A program made the position numbers and the translations under genes. From Anaerolineae bacterium (GTDB taxonomy: Bacteria > Chloroflexota > Anaerolineae > B4-G1 > SLSP01): a stretch of 13,194 nucleotides of DNA. Below are positions 6,280 through 13,175 of the stretch, piece after piece (within the stretch, counting starts at the first letter, position 1; each line of letters opens with the position of its first letter). The notes below the pieces were generated by a model. It worked only from the letters and a program-made list of their open reading frames with translations. It made no database searches and was not told the origin of the DNA. The DNA lies in the NCBI GenBank assembly GCA_016934645.1, contig JAFGSL010000467.1, positions 1 to 13,194 on the forward strand. Direction: 5' to 3'.

Positions 6280-7662
6280 ATGGCGGAACCAAAGACGATT
6301 CTCATTCGTGGAGGGACGGTGGTGACGCCGGAGACACTGTTGGACGCCGATGTGCTCGTCCGCGGCGAGCAGATTCAGGCCATCGGCCACGATCTGCCGG
6401 TTCCGGAAGGTGCAAAGGTGGTGGACGCGACCAATCTCTTGGTGCTGCCGGGGATCATTGATGCACATGTGCACATCCAACTGGACACGGGCATCTACGC
6501 TTCACCGAGCAATTGGCAGATCGAGAGCCGCGCGGCGGCCTTCGGCGGTGTGACTACGGTGGTGGACTTCGCCACACAGTTCCCAGGGCAGAGTTTCACC
6601 AAGGCCCTAGATGCGCGCCTTGCAGAGGCAGCGCCTTCCTGTATCGACTACGCCTTCCACATGATGGTGACGGACGTCCCGCCGGGCCAGGAGGAGATGC
6701 TCGGCGATCTGGTCGATTTAGGCATCCAGAGCCTTAAGTTCTATACCACCTATCGTCCCAACTACTACATGGATGACGCGGCGATCCTGCGACTGCTCGA
6801 AGCAGCGGGGCGTTACGGGCTGACGACGCTCGTTCATTGCGAAAACGACGCGTTGGTCACGGCACAGACGCAGGCGTTGATTGAGGCGGGGGATACGGGT
6901 TGGCGTTATCACGGCAGCGCGCGCCCGGCGCTGGCCGAGCAGGAATCTACCGAGCGCGTGTTGCTCCTGGCCGAAGCGGTACACGCGCCTGTCGTCATCG
7001 TGCACAATTCCATCGGGGCGACGGCGGCGTTGGTGGCCGAGGCGCGGGAACGCGGGCAGGTCGCCTTGTGCGAGACGTGCCCGCAGTACCTCTTGCTCGA
7101 CAACACCCTTTACGAAGGCGCTGAACCGTGGCGTTACATCCTCCAGCCGCCGCTGCGCGATCCACGGGAGCGGGAGAAGCTCTGGGCATTGGTCGCCGAG
7201 GGCGTGGTGGATATGATCGTCACCGATCACTGCGATTACACGCTGGCGCAGAAAACGGCTCTCGATGATTTTACAAAGACCCCAGGTGGTCTACCCGGTT
7301 TGGAAACACTTCTTCCGCTTGTGGCTACCTATGGCGTTGCCGACGGCAGAATTGACTGGACCGACCTCGCGCGCCTGCTTTCGACCGGTCCGGCGCAGCT
7401 CTACAATTTGTGGCCGCGCAAAGGCGCGCTGCTTCCCGGTTCCGACGCTGACATCGTGTTGTACGATCCCACTCCTACGGGGACGCTCACTGCCGAACGG
7501 CTCCATTCGGCGGCGGGCTACACACCCTACGAGGGGATGCGCGTACAGGGACAGGTTGTGTCTACGCTGCGGCGGGGAACGTTCCTGGTGCGCGATGGCG
7601 AATTTGTTGGCGCAGACAGTGCCGGCGTGTATTTACGGCGCGAACCGCTTTTCTGGGAATAG
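6280..7662 (+). CDS. Dihydropyrimidinase/D-hydantoinase-type cyclic amidohydrolase
   Basis: This 460-residue cytoplasmic enzyme should open a cyclic amide ring (dihydropyrimidine, hydantoin or similar). All metal ligands of the binuclear amidohydrolase site are present: HxH at His63/His65 (DAHVHI), carboxylated Lys153 in SLKFYTTY, His186 (LVHCEN), His242 (IVHNS) and Asp316 (TDH). Tyr158, five residues after the lysine, matches the catalytic tyrosine position of hydantoinases. The usual PNGxPG substrate loop reads PGGLPG (335-340), leaving the substrate open; allantoinase- or dihydroorotase-like use is possible. The ATG at 6280 is preferred because GAGG lies 5 nt upstream and the barrel strand begins directly after it; TTG at 6232 or ATG at 6241 would add a repeat-encoded extension. 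It abuts the next gene with no gap. Confidence 0.88.
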   Translation: MAEPKTILIRGGTVVTPETLLDADVLVRGEQIQAIGHDLPVPEGAKVVDATNLLVLPGIIDAHVHIQLDTGIYASPSNWQIESRAAAFGGVTTVVDFATQFPGQSFTKALDARLAEAAPSCIDYAFHMMVTDVPPGQEEMLGDLVDLGIQSLKFYTTYRPNYYMDDAAILRLLEAAGRYGLTTLVHCENDALVTAQTQALIEAGDTGWRYHGSARPALAEQESTERVLLLAEAVHAPVVIVHNSIGATAALVAEARERGQVALCETCPQYLLLDNTLYEGAEPWRYILQPPLRDPREREKLWALVAEGVVDMIVTDHCDYTLAQKTALDDFTKTPGGLPGLETLLPLVATYGVADGRIDWTDLARLLSTGPAQLYNLWPRKGALLPGSDADIVLYDPTPTGTLTAERLHSAAGYTPYEGMRVQGQVVSTLRRGTFLVRDGEFVGADSAGVYLRREPLFWE

Positions 7663-8229
7663 ATGGACATCGTATATCTGCTTATCGGGTTGGTGATCGG
7701 TGTGGTCGTGTCGTATCTGCTGCTGCGTACGCGCGATCAGGGGCAGCAGAGCGACCTGCGCGACGAAATCGCCGCGACCTATCATGCTCAGGCCGAGGCC
7801 GAGCGGGCGCGTCTGGCGCAGCATTACGAGGCGCGCATCCACGAATTGGAGGACCAGCACGCGGAGACGGTCGTTTCGGCGCGCCGGCAGAGCGCGGAAC
7901 AGAGCCGTGCGGTCCTCAAGGGAAAGATGGCGGAGCAAATGGCACCGTTGCTACCGGGCTTCGCCTACTGGCCTGCCGACGCGCGCTTTCTCGGCGACCC
8001 GGTTGATTACGTCGTTTTTAACGGCTACAGCGCGCTGAAGGATGAAGGCGCCGAAGGTGAGGTAGAAATCGTCATCCTCGACATCAAGCAGGGCAAGTCG
8101 ATGCTGACGAACGGCCAGCGCCAGATCGCCAAAGCCGTGGAAGCCGGGCGCGTGCGCTTCGAAGTTGTGCGCGTCTTCGCCGACGGCACCGTGCGGTCCT
8201 ATACGTGGGGTAAAGGCGATAGGGATTAG
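7663..8229 (+). CDS. Membrane-anchored endonuclease related to archaeal Holliday-junction resolvase (COG4741/Endonuc_Holl type)
   Basis: This 188-residue protein has one N-terminal transmembrane helix (about 3-22), a charged region likely to be coiled coil (about 28-90) and a C-terminal nuclease-like domain (about 92-180). The domain shows the family stretch LPGFAYWPADARFLGDPVDYVVFNG, with Asp115, and ILDIKQGKS, with Asp140 and Lys142, matching the D...DxK layout of restriction-fold nucleases. The substrate is unknown; the membrane anchor makes a classical recombination role uncertain. The ATG follows the amidohydrolase TAG with no intervening base, so translation is probably coupled. The last two residues and the stop codon lie in a heptad array. 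The family call is from recognised sequence pattern; activity is inferred. Confidence 0.8.
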   Translation: MDIVYLLIGLVIGVVVSYLLLRTRDQGQQSDLRDEIAATYHAQAEAERARLAQHYEARIHELEDQHAETVVSARRQSAEQSRAVLKGKMAEQMAPLLPGFAYWPADARFLGDPVDYVVFNGYSALKDEGAEGEVEIVILDIKQGKSMLTNGQRQIAKAVEAGRVRFEVVRVFADGTVRSYTWGKGDRD

Positions 8230-8294
8230 GGACTGGTGACTAGGGACTAGGAAACTTTGCCCTAATCCCTAATCACCAATTCCCAATCCCCCAC
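8216..8294. repeat. Paired heptad arrays (GGATTAG/CCCTAAT) at the endonuclease 3' end
   Basis: Five heptads in register from 8216 to 8250 (GGATTAG at 8223, GGACTAG at 8244) are followed by a 9-nt spacer and five heptads of opposite orientation from 8260 (CCCTAAT at 8260 and 8267). AGGGATTAGGG at 8221-8231 pairs perfectly with 8260-8270. The endonuclease stop codon (8227-8229) is part of unit two. A run of six T at 8295-8300 follows, so the structure might also serve as a terminator on the plus strand. Confidence 0.85.
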
Positions 8295-8311
8295 TTTTTT
8301 GAGGTGCGAAT

Positions 8312-9355
8312 ATGCGTGACATTATTGCGGATATCAAGCGTTGGCAAGAAGTCGGCAAGACCGGCATCGCGCTGGCAACGATTGTGGAGACGCGGGGATC
8401 GTCGCTTCGCCCAGCGGGGGCGCGGATGGCGATTACTGCCGAGGGCGATGTCGCCGGATCGGTCAGCAGCGGCTGCGTCGATAGCGATGTCATCGCCGAG
8501 ATGGAATTCGTCCTACAGGGGCGCGAGGAGATACGCCGTCCCAATTTCGGCATCACCGATGAACAGGCGTGGAGCGCGGGACTGGCGTGTGGCGGTGCGA
8601 TTGATCTTCTGGTTGAACGATGGGATTCGCTTCACGAGCGCTTGATGGAAGAGGTTGAAGCGCGTCGTCCGGTTGCTTTTGTTTCGCGCATCAATGCGGC
8701 CAAACCGCCGGCGCACTTGTTGCACACCGCCGACGGCACGACGCATGGCACGTTGGGGGATGCCGACCTGGATGGCGAGGTGTTGATGGATATCGCGACG
8801 GTTTGGCCCGGCCCGTATGCGCAGAAACACATTTATCCGCAGGGTGAATTCTTCATCGAAATCATAACACCGCCGCCTACGCTCGTTATTTTTGGTGCGA
8901 CGGACATCGCGGTCTCGTTGGCGACGCTGGCCCGCGTGCTGGACTTCGAGGTCATTGTGAGCGATGCCCGGCGTACGTTTTTGAAGGAAGAACGTTTTCC
9001 CGACGTGGAAACGCGTTTCGGTTGGCCGCAGGATGTCTTTAAATCGAAAGATTTCGGCGTGAGCCACGCTGTGGTCATCCTCTTTCACGATTCCAAGTTT
9101 GACGTTCCCGCGCTCAAGCTGGCGCTGCGGAGTGACGCTTTCTACATTGGATTCTTGGGGAGCCGCAAAACTCAGGCTGACCGCCGGGAAAGCCTTCTTG
9201 AAGGAGGATTCACCGAGCAGGATTGGGCTCGTATCCACGGCCCCGTTGGACTGGACATCGGTGGCAAAGAACCGCCGCTGATCGCGCTTTCCATTCTCGC
9301 CGAGATCGTCGCCGTCCGCAACCGCCGCACAGGCGGCATGATGAGCGAACGATAA
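8312..9355 (+). CDS. XdhC/CoxI-family molybdopterin-enzyme maturation protein
   Basis: This 347-residue protein belongs to the family that binds molybdenum cofactor and helps sulfurate and insert it into xanthine dehydrogenase-type hydroxylases. The N-terminal XdhC/CoxI domain has ETRGSSLRPAGARM (26-39), AGSVSSGCVDSDV (48-60; usually GSVSGGCVE) and GLACGG (90-95). The C-terminal Rossmann domain begins at LVIFGATDIA (191-200), where GATDIA replaces the classical GxGxxG, and ends with the diagnostic IHGPVGLDIGGKEPPLIALSILAEIVA (308-334). The ATG at 8312 has GAGGTG 5 nt upstream. No xanthine dehydrogenase or CO dehydrogenase subunit lies in the window; the only pterin enzyme here is the AOR four genes along, so its client is uncertain. 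Confidence 0.93.
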   Translation: MRDIIADIKRWQEVGKTGIALATIVETRGSSLRPAGARMAITAEGDVAGSVSSGCVDSDVIAEMEFVLQGREEIRRPNFGITDEQAWSAGLACGGAIDLLVERWDSLHERLMEEVEARRPVAFVSRINAAKPPAHLLHTADGTTHGTLGDADLDGEVLMDIATVWPGPYAQKHIYPQGEFFIEIITPPPTLVIFGATDIAVSLATLARVLDFEVIVSDARRTFLKEERFPDVETRFGWPQDVFKSKDFGVSHAVVILFHDSKFDVPALKLALRSDAFYIGFLGSRKTQADRRESLLEGGFTEQDWARIHGPVGLDIGGKEPPLIALSILAEIVAVRNRRTGGMMSER

Positions 9356-9367
9356 GTTTTTTTATCA

Positions 9368-9424
9368 GACAGGATTGACAGGATTTACAAGATTCTTATC
9401 CTGTCAATCCTGTAAATCTTGTCA
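9368..9424. repeat. Nonamer array with perfect 16-bp hairpin between xdhC-like and SCP2 genes
   Basis: Six 9-nt units in register run from 9368: three forward (GACAGGATT twice, then TACAAGATT) and three of opposite orientation (for example TCAATCCTG at 9404). ACAGGATTGACAGGAT at 9369-9384 pairs perfectly with 9398-9413, with a 13-nt loop. An alternative register pairs TACAAGATT-type with TAAATCTTG-type units. This is the only period-9 array in the window. Confidence 0.85.
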
Positions 9425-9448
9425 AAAATTCAAAAAAGGAGCACAACG

Positions 9449-9862
9449 ATGACGAGTGTCAAATTTCCTTCGGACGCATGGATCAGGCAACTCAGTGAGC
9501 ATCTCAACGGCAGCCCTTCCTACGAGCAATCGGCCAAAAATTGGGAGGGGGATTTTGTCTTCATCGTCGAACCGGACAACGCCTATCCTGAGACCGCCTA
9601 TCTCTACCTCGGCCTCTATCATGGCAAAAGCCCCGATGCAATGCAGGTGAGCAGCGTGGACGAGAAGGAAGCCGGGTACGTCATCAGTGCTCCGTTTAGC
9701 ACCTGGCGTAAGGTCATCGAGGGGAAACTCGACCCCATTCAGGGGATGATGACCCGTCGCCTCAAACTTCAGGGTGACATGAAGATGATTATGCGCTATC
9801 CCAAAGCTGCTAAAGAGATCATCGCTTGTACCAAACTCATCCCCACGGATTTCGGGGATTAA
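9449..9862 (+). CDS. SCP2 sterol-binding-domain protein
   Basis: This 137-residue single-domain protein probably binds a lipid or other hydrophobic ligand in a tunnel-like cavity. The second half carries the typical SCP2 pattern: STWRKVIEGKLDPIQGMMTRRLKLQGDM (84-111), in which a helix is followed by the DP..GMM turn and the LKLQGD strand. No signal peptide or membrane helix is seen. The ATG at 9449 has AGGAG 7 nt upstream; an in-frame TTG at 9419 would start inside the nonamer hairpin and is rejected. Bacterial SCP2 proteins are often found beside redox or lipid enzymes; here the next genes are an alcohol dehydrogenase and AOR, so a ligand-carrier role for a hydrophobic aldehyde or alcohol is conceivable but not shown. 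Confidence 0.85.
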   Translation: MTSVKFPSDAWIRQLSEHLNGSPSYEQSAKNWEGDFVFIVEPDNAYPETAYLYLGLYHGKSPDAMQVSSVDEKEAGYVISAPFSTWRKVIEGKLDPIQGMMTRRLKLQGDMKMIMRYPKAAKEIIACTKLIPTDFGD

Positions 9863-9865
9863 CTT

Positions 9866-9950
9866 CAGCGGTTAGCGATCAGCTATCAGCAATCAGCCAG
9901 CGGATTTCTCCCGATGGTGTATTGACTGTCTGACTAACGACTATTTGACT
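9866..9950. repeat. Heptad array (CAGCNAT) and 7/8-nt array (GACT) before the alcohol dehydrogenase
   Basis: Five heptads in perfect register run from 9866 to 9900, with CAGCTAT (9880) then CAGCAAT (9887) central. A second array at 9921-9950 has units ending in GACT spaced 8, 7 and 8 nt apart. The first begins 4 nt after the SCP2 stop codon; the second ends 6 nt before the alcohol dehydrogenase ribosome binding site. No long inverted pairing is visible. Confidence 0.75.
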
Positions 9951-9967
9951 ATTCTTGGAGGGTAACT

Positions 9968-11131
9968 ATGTGGTATTTTGTTTCCCCGCAGATTGTCTTT
10001 GGTGAAGGCGCGCTGGATGCGCTGGATGACGTGCAGGGCGCGCGCGCGTTGCTCGTCACCGATACCACCCTGGTCAAACTGGGCCTCGTGGACACGGTCA
10101 CGAGACATTTGGACAAAGCCGGCATTGCATTCCGCGTGTTCGACGCCGTGGAACCTGATCCGAGCACCGAGACGGCCATCGCAGGCGCGCGTGTGGCGTT
10201 AGCGTACGAGCCGGATTGGATCATCGGGTTGGGCGGCGGGTCGGTGCTGGACGCGGCGAAAGCCATCTGGATCCTCTACGAGCGCCCCGATCTCGACCCG
10301 GCGGACATCAATCCGATGGTGGATCTGCATCTGCGGCGCAAAGCGCGCCTGATCACCATCCCCACAACCAGCGGCACTGGTTCCGAGGTGACGTGGGCCA
10401 TCGTCCTCACGGATACCGCCGAACAGCGCAAGATGAGCCTGGGAAACCGTGAGAATACCGCTGACCTCGCCATCGTCGATCCCGCTCTGGTGATGGGGAT
10501 GCCACCCCGTCTGACCGCCGATACCGGCCTGGACGCGCTCACGCACGCTATCGAGGGCTATACTTGCACCTGGCACACCGACTTGACCGATGGCCTGTGC
10601 CTCGACGCAGCCAAGAAAATCTTCGCCTACTTGCCGCGCGCTGTCGTCAATGGCAACGACGAGGAGGCCCGCGAGCGACTGCACAACGCGGCGACCGCCG
10701 CTGGCCTGGGATTCGGCAATTCCCTGGCGTCGATGGCGCACGCGGTCGGGCACGCACTCGGTGCGGTGTTCCACATCCCGCACGGGCGTGCGGTGAGCCT
10801 ACTTCTGCCGTATACGATTGAGTATATGGCGGCTGAGGCACCGGAGCGTTTTGCTGAAATGGCCCACTTCATCGGCTGTGGGTGCGACGATGTGGGCGAG
10901 GCCGCGCTGCGTCTGGCGACTGAGATCCGCCGCCTGTGTGATACCGTTGGCAACCCTACCAGCATCGCTGAACTGGGCATCGATCGCGAGGCGTTCGTCG
11001 CGCACATCGATGACCTGATGGAACGTGCCTTCAACGATGCCTCGATGATGACCGCCGCTCGCAGCCCGGACTACGAAGAGTTGCAGCGTCTCTTCGAGTA
11101 CGCCTACGATGGCAAGGTGATAGACTTCTGA
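9968..11131 (+). CDS. Iron-containing (group III) alcohol dehydrogenase
   Basis: This 387-residue cytoplasmic NAD(P)-dependent enzyme should interconvert an alcohol and its aldehyde or ketone. The N-terminal nucleotide-binding domain has GLGGGSVLDAAKA (87-99) and TTSGTGSEVT (133-142). The C-terminal helical domain has the four metal ligands expected from FucO-like structures: Asp189 and His193 in GLDALTHAIEG, His258 in MAHAVGHALG, and His272 in IPHGRAV. Length fits the family. The ATG at 9968 follows GGAGG at a 6-nt spacing. The AOR gene lies 103 bp downstream in the same direction, so the two could form an alcohol-aldehyde-acid couple. The substrate cannot be assigned; the last residues (GKVIDF) are not array-derived, but an array begins on the stop codon. 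Confidence 0.96.
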   Translation: MWYFVSPQIVFGEGALDALDDVQGARALLVTDTTLVKLGLVDTVTRHLDKAGIAFRVFDAVEPDPSTETAIAGARVALAYEPDWIIGLGGGSVLDAAKAIWILYERPDLDPADINPMVDLHLRRKARLITIPTTSGTGSEVTWAIVLTDTAEQRKMSLGNRENTADLAIVDPALVMGMPPRLTADTGLDALTHAIEGYTCTWHTDLTDGLCLDAAKKIFAYLPRAVVNGNDEEARERLHNAATAAGLGFGNSLASMAHAVGHALGAVFHIPHGRAVSLLLPYTIEYMAAEAPERFAEMAHFIGCGCDDVGEAALRLATEIRRLCDTVGNPTSIAELGIDREAFVAHIDDLMERAFNDASMMTAARSPDYEELQRLFEYAYDGKVIDF

Positions 11132-11222
11132 ATTACGAATTACGAATTACGATTCATGGGACGTTATTCGTAATTCGCTATTCGTAATTCGCAATTCGTA
11201 ATTCGCTGATTCGCTCATTCGA
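11130..11222. repeat. Paired heptad arrays (GAATTAC/ATTCGTA) forming a 22-bp hairpin
   Basis: Left block: GAATTAC three times in a row from 11130, starting on the alcohol dehydrogenase stop codon. Right block: six heptads in perfect register from 11166 to 11207, alternating ATTCGTA with ATTCGCT or ATTCGCA, then two looser units to 11222. Positions 11131-11152 pair with 11182-11203 with a single mismatch. The AOR ribosome binding site begins immediately after the array. Confidence 0.9.
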
Positions 11223-11234
11223 TAGGAGACAACT

Positions 11235-13025
11235 ATGCACGGCTATATGGGCAAAATCCTGCGTGTGGATTTGACTGCGGGGACGGTACGGGATGAACTG
11301 CTGAACGAAGCCTACGCCCGTAAGTTCGTCGGTGGGAGCGGGTTGGCGGCGCGTTATGCCAGTGATATGGTCACGGCGGAAACCGATCCGCTGGGCCCGG
11401 AAAATCCCTTTATCTTTACGACCGGGCCGATGGTGGGCACAGCGATGCCTTCGGCGGGTCGCTACAGCGTGTGTGCTCTTTCCCCGGCCACTGGCCTGTG
11501 GGGCGAGGCGAATAGCGGCGGCTTTTTTGGGCCGGAACTGCGCTTTGCGGGCTACGACGGCATTATCATTACCGGGAAATCCGATTGCCCCGTTTGGCTC
11601 TCCATCATCGACGGTGAAGCTGCCCTGTACGAAGCCGCCGATCTGTGGGGCCTTGATAGTTACGCGACGCAGAAATGTGTCCGCGGTCTGATGGACGAGA
11701 GCCGCGCGCGCGTAGCCTGCATTGGCCCGGCCGGCGAGAACCTGGCGGTGATGGCGGCGGTGATGAACGATCACGGGCGTGCTGCCGGACGGACTGGTAT
11801 GGGCGCAGTCATGGGGTCGAAGAATCTGAAGGCCATCGGCGTGCGCGGCAAGGCGAAAGTTCCGGTTGCCGACGCGAAAACGCTCAACGCCCTGGCGAAA
11901 GCCATTATCGACGGTCTGGAAGAAGACATGGCTGCCATATCTATTCAGATGGCGGGCACCGCCGGATACGTGGATATGGCGCTGATGTACGGCGACATGC
12001 CCATCCGCTATTACCAGCAGGATGCGTGGGACGAGGGCAGCAACTTATCCGGTATCCTGATGCTCGACGAGTTCCAGAACCGTACCCTCGCCTGTTACCG
12101 TTGTCCCATCGCTTGTGGGCGGGAGACGCGCGCGCCTTCCTACGGCGTGGACAAGGTTGATGGTCCTGAGTACGAGACGCTGGGCGCACTCGGCTCACTG
12201 GTGATGGTGGACAACCAGGAGGCCGTGATCTACGCCGGGCATTTGTGCAACGTCTACGGTCTGGATACTATTAGCGCGGGCGCGACCGTCGCGCTGGTTT
12301 GTGAGATGTTCGAGCGTGGGGCGCTCACAGCGGGGAACACGGGTGGGTTGGACATCCGTTACGGGGACGCAGCGATGGTGCACCGGTTACTCGGTATGAT
12401 GGCCAGGAAGGAGGGCTTCGGCGCCCTGCTCGCCGAAGGGAGTTACGCGCTGGCCGAACGGTTCGGCGTGCCGGAGTTGGCCGTTACGGTCAATAAACTG
12501 GAAGTCCCTATGCACGACCCGCGCGCGTTCAGCGGGATGGCGGCGGTGTACGCGCTCTCGCCACGCGGCGCGTGCCATATGCAGGGGGATATGTACGGTG
12601 TGGATACAGGCCAGGGTCCGGCTTACGAGTTGGACATCGCGCCGGGTGAACGTTTCGAGGCGTCGGAAGAAAAGGGCCGTGTGGTAGCGCGTCAACAGGC
12701 GTGGCGCACCCTGTACAACGCGATGATTTTGTGCCAGTTCCAGAATCCCGGTGTGGAGCGGGTACTCGCGGCGCTGAATGCCATCACCGGTTGGGACCTG
12801 GCGACAGACGATTTGCTGCCAATCGGCAAGCGCATCCTCACGCTCAAGCGGCAGCTTAATCTGCGACGAGGCCTCACACGGGCAGATGAACAGATGCCGG
12901 AACTGCTGTGCAAACCGCTTGAGGGTGGAACCGAAGGCAACGTCCCTGATCTGGATGCACTTCTGGCCGGTGCATACGCCGAATTGGGTTGGAACGTAGA
13001 AACCGGGGAGACGTTGGAAGGTTGA
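11235..13025 (+). CDS. aor: Aldehyde:ferredoxin oxidoreductase (tungsten bis-pterin type)
   Basis: This 596-residue cytoplasmic enzyme should interconvert aldehydes and carboxylic acids using ferredoxin. The N-terminal domain has the family start MGKILRVDL, ENPFIFTTGPMVGT (56-69), GEANSGGFFGPELRFAGYDG (90-109) and GRTGMGAVMGSKNLKAIG (185-202). The 4Fe-4S ligands are C287-x2-C290-x3-C294 plus Cys500. GPEYET (310-315) and His448 match residues remembered as lining the substrate pocket in the Pyrococcus enzyme. Of the two pterin-contact DxxGL(C/D) segments, the first reads NVYGLD (339-344) and the second NAMILC (495-500): both lack the leading Asp and the second also lacks the Gly. The ATG at 11235 has AGGAG 6 nt upstream. 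Length is full. The substrate and the tungsten-versus-molybdenum choice cannot be read from sequence. Confidence 0.95.
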   Translation: MHGYMGKILRVDLTAGTVRDELLNEAYARKFVGGSGLAARYASDMVTAETDPLGPENPFIFTTGPMVGTAMPSAGRYSVCALSPATGLWGEANSGGFFGPELRFAGYDGIIITGKSDCPVWLSIIDGEAALYEAADLWGLDSYATQKCVRGLMDESRARVACIGPAGENLAVMAAVMNDHGRAAGRTGMGAVMGSKNLKAIGVRGKAKVPVADAKTLNALAKAIIDGLEEDMAAISIQMAGTAGYVDMALMYGDMPIRYYQQDAWDEGSNLSGILMLDEFQNRTLACYRCPIACGRETRAPSYGVDKVDGPEYETLGALGSLVMVDNQEAVIYAGHLCNVYGLDTISAGATVALVCEMFERGALTAGNTGGLDIRYGDAAMVHRLLGMMARKEGFGALLAEGSYALAERFGVPELAVTVNKLEVPMHDPRAFSGMAAVYALSPRGACHMQGDMYGVDTGQGPAYELDIAPGERFEASEEKGRVVARQQAWRTLYNAMILCQFQNPGVERVLAALNAITGWDLATDDLLPIGKRILTLKRQLNLRRGLTRADEQMPELLCKPLEGGTEGNVPDLDALLAGAYAELGWNVETGETLEG

Positions 13026-13026
13026 G

Positions 13027-13101
13027 GAGCGTGGGAGTGTGGGTGGTTGGGAGATTCGTCGATTCATTCATTCTCCCATATTCCCGTACTCCCACTCTCA
13101 T
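13027..13101. repeat. Paired octamer arrays after the AOR gene, nested hairpin
   Basis: Left block: 8-nt units from 13027 (GAGTGTGG at 13035, GTGGTTGG at 13043). Right block: 8-nt units of opposite orientation from 13070 (ATTCTCCC, then ATATTCCC at 13078, and GTACTCCC at 13086). GTGGGAGT at 13031-13038 pairs with 13088-13095, and TGGGAG at 13048-13053 pairs with 13073-13078 inside it. The array begins 2 nt after the AOR stop. The left block resembles the octamer array at 6124-6187. Confidence 0.75.
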
Positions 13102-13124
13102 TTCTTACTAAGGATTGAGAATTA

Positions 13125-13175
13125 AATAACTGTCTGATTAGTTATTGAGCTACCTGACTCTTGCATTTTGAGTCA
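13125..13175. other. Two small inverted repeats in the distal gap
   Basis: AATAAC at 13125-13130 pairs with 13141-13146 (10-nt loop), and TGACTC at 13155-13160 pairs with 13170-13175 (9-nt loop). Neither is followed by a T run, so a terminator call is not justified. Nothing else is recognised between 13102 and the window end. Confidence 0.35.

Noticed and set aside
8513..9238. Antisense open frame of 241 codons inside the XdhC-family gene
   Set aside because: Low-complexity charged translation without family motifs; the sense frame is clearly the gene.
9323..9364. Intrinsic terminator after the XdhC-family gene
   Set aside because: A CCGCC/GGCGG stem (9323-9337) and a T run (9357-9363) exist, but about 20 nt separate them and the stem is inside the coding sequence.
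9419..9448. TTG start at 9419 for the SCP2 gene
   Set aside because: It would begin inside the nonamer hairpin; ATG at 9449 has AGGAG at 7 nt and fits the domain length.
10199..10783. Antisense open frame of 194 codons inside the alcohol dehydrogenase gene
   Set aside because: Arginine- and histidine-rich translation with no recognisable domain, fully overlapping a well-supported gene.
11130..11222. CRISPR array
   Set aside because: Units are only 7 nt and contiguous, with no unique spacers, no 25-40-nt repeats and no cas genes nearby.
12387..13067. Antisense open frame of 226 codons over the AOR 3' half
   Set aside because: No domain; it is the complement of conserved AOR coding sequence and its start lies in the octamer array.
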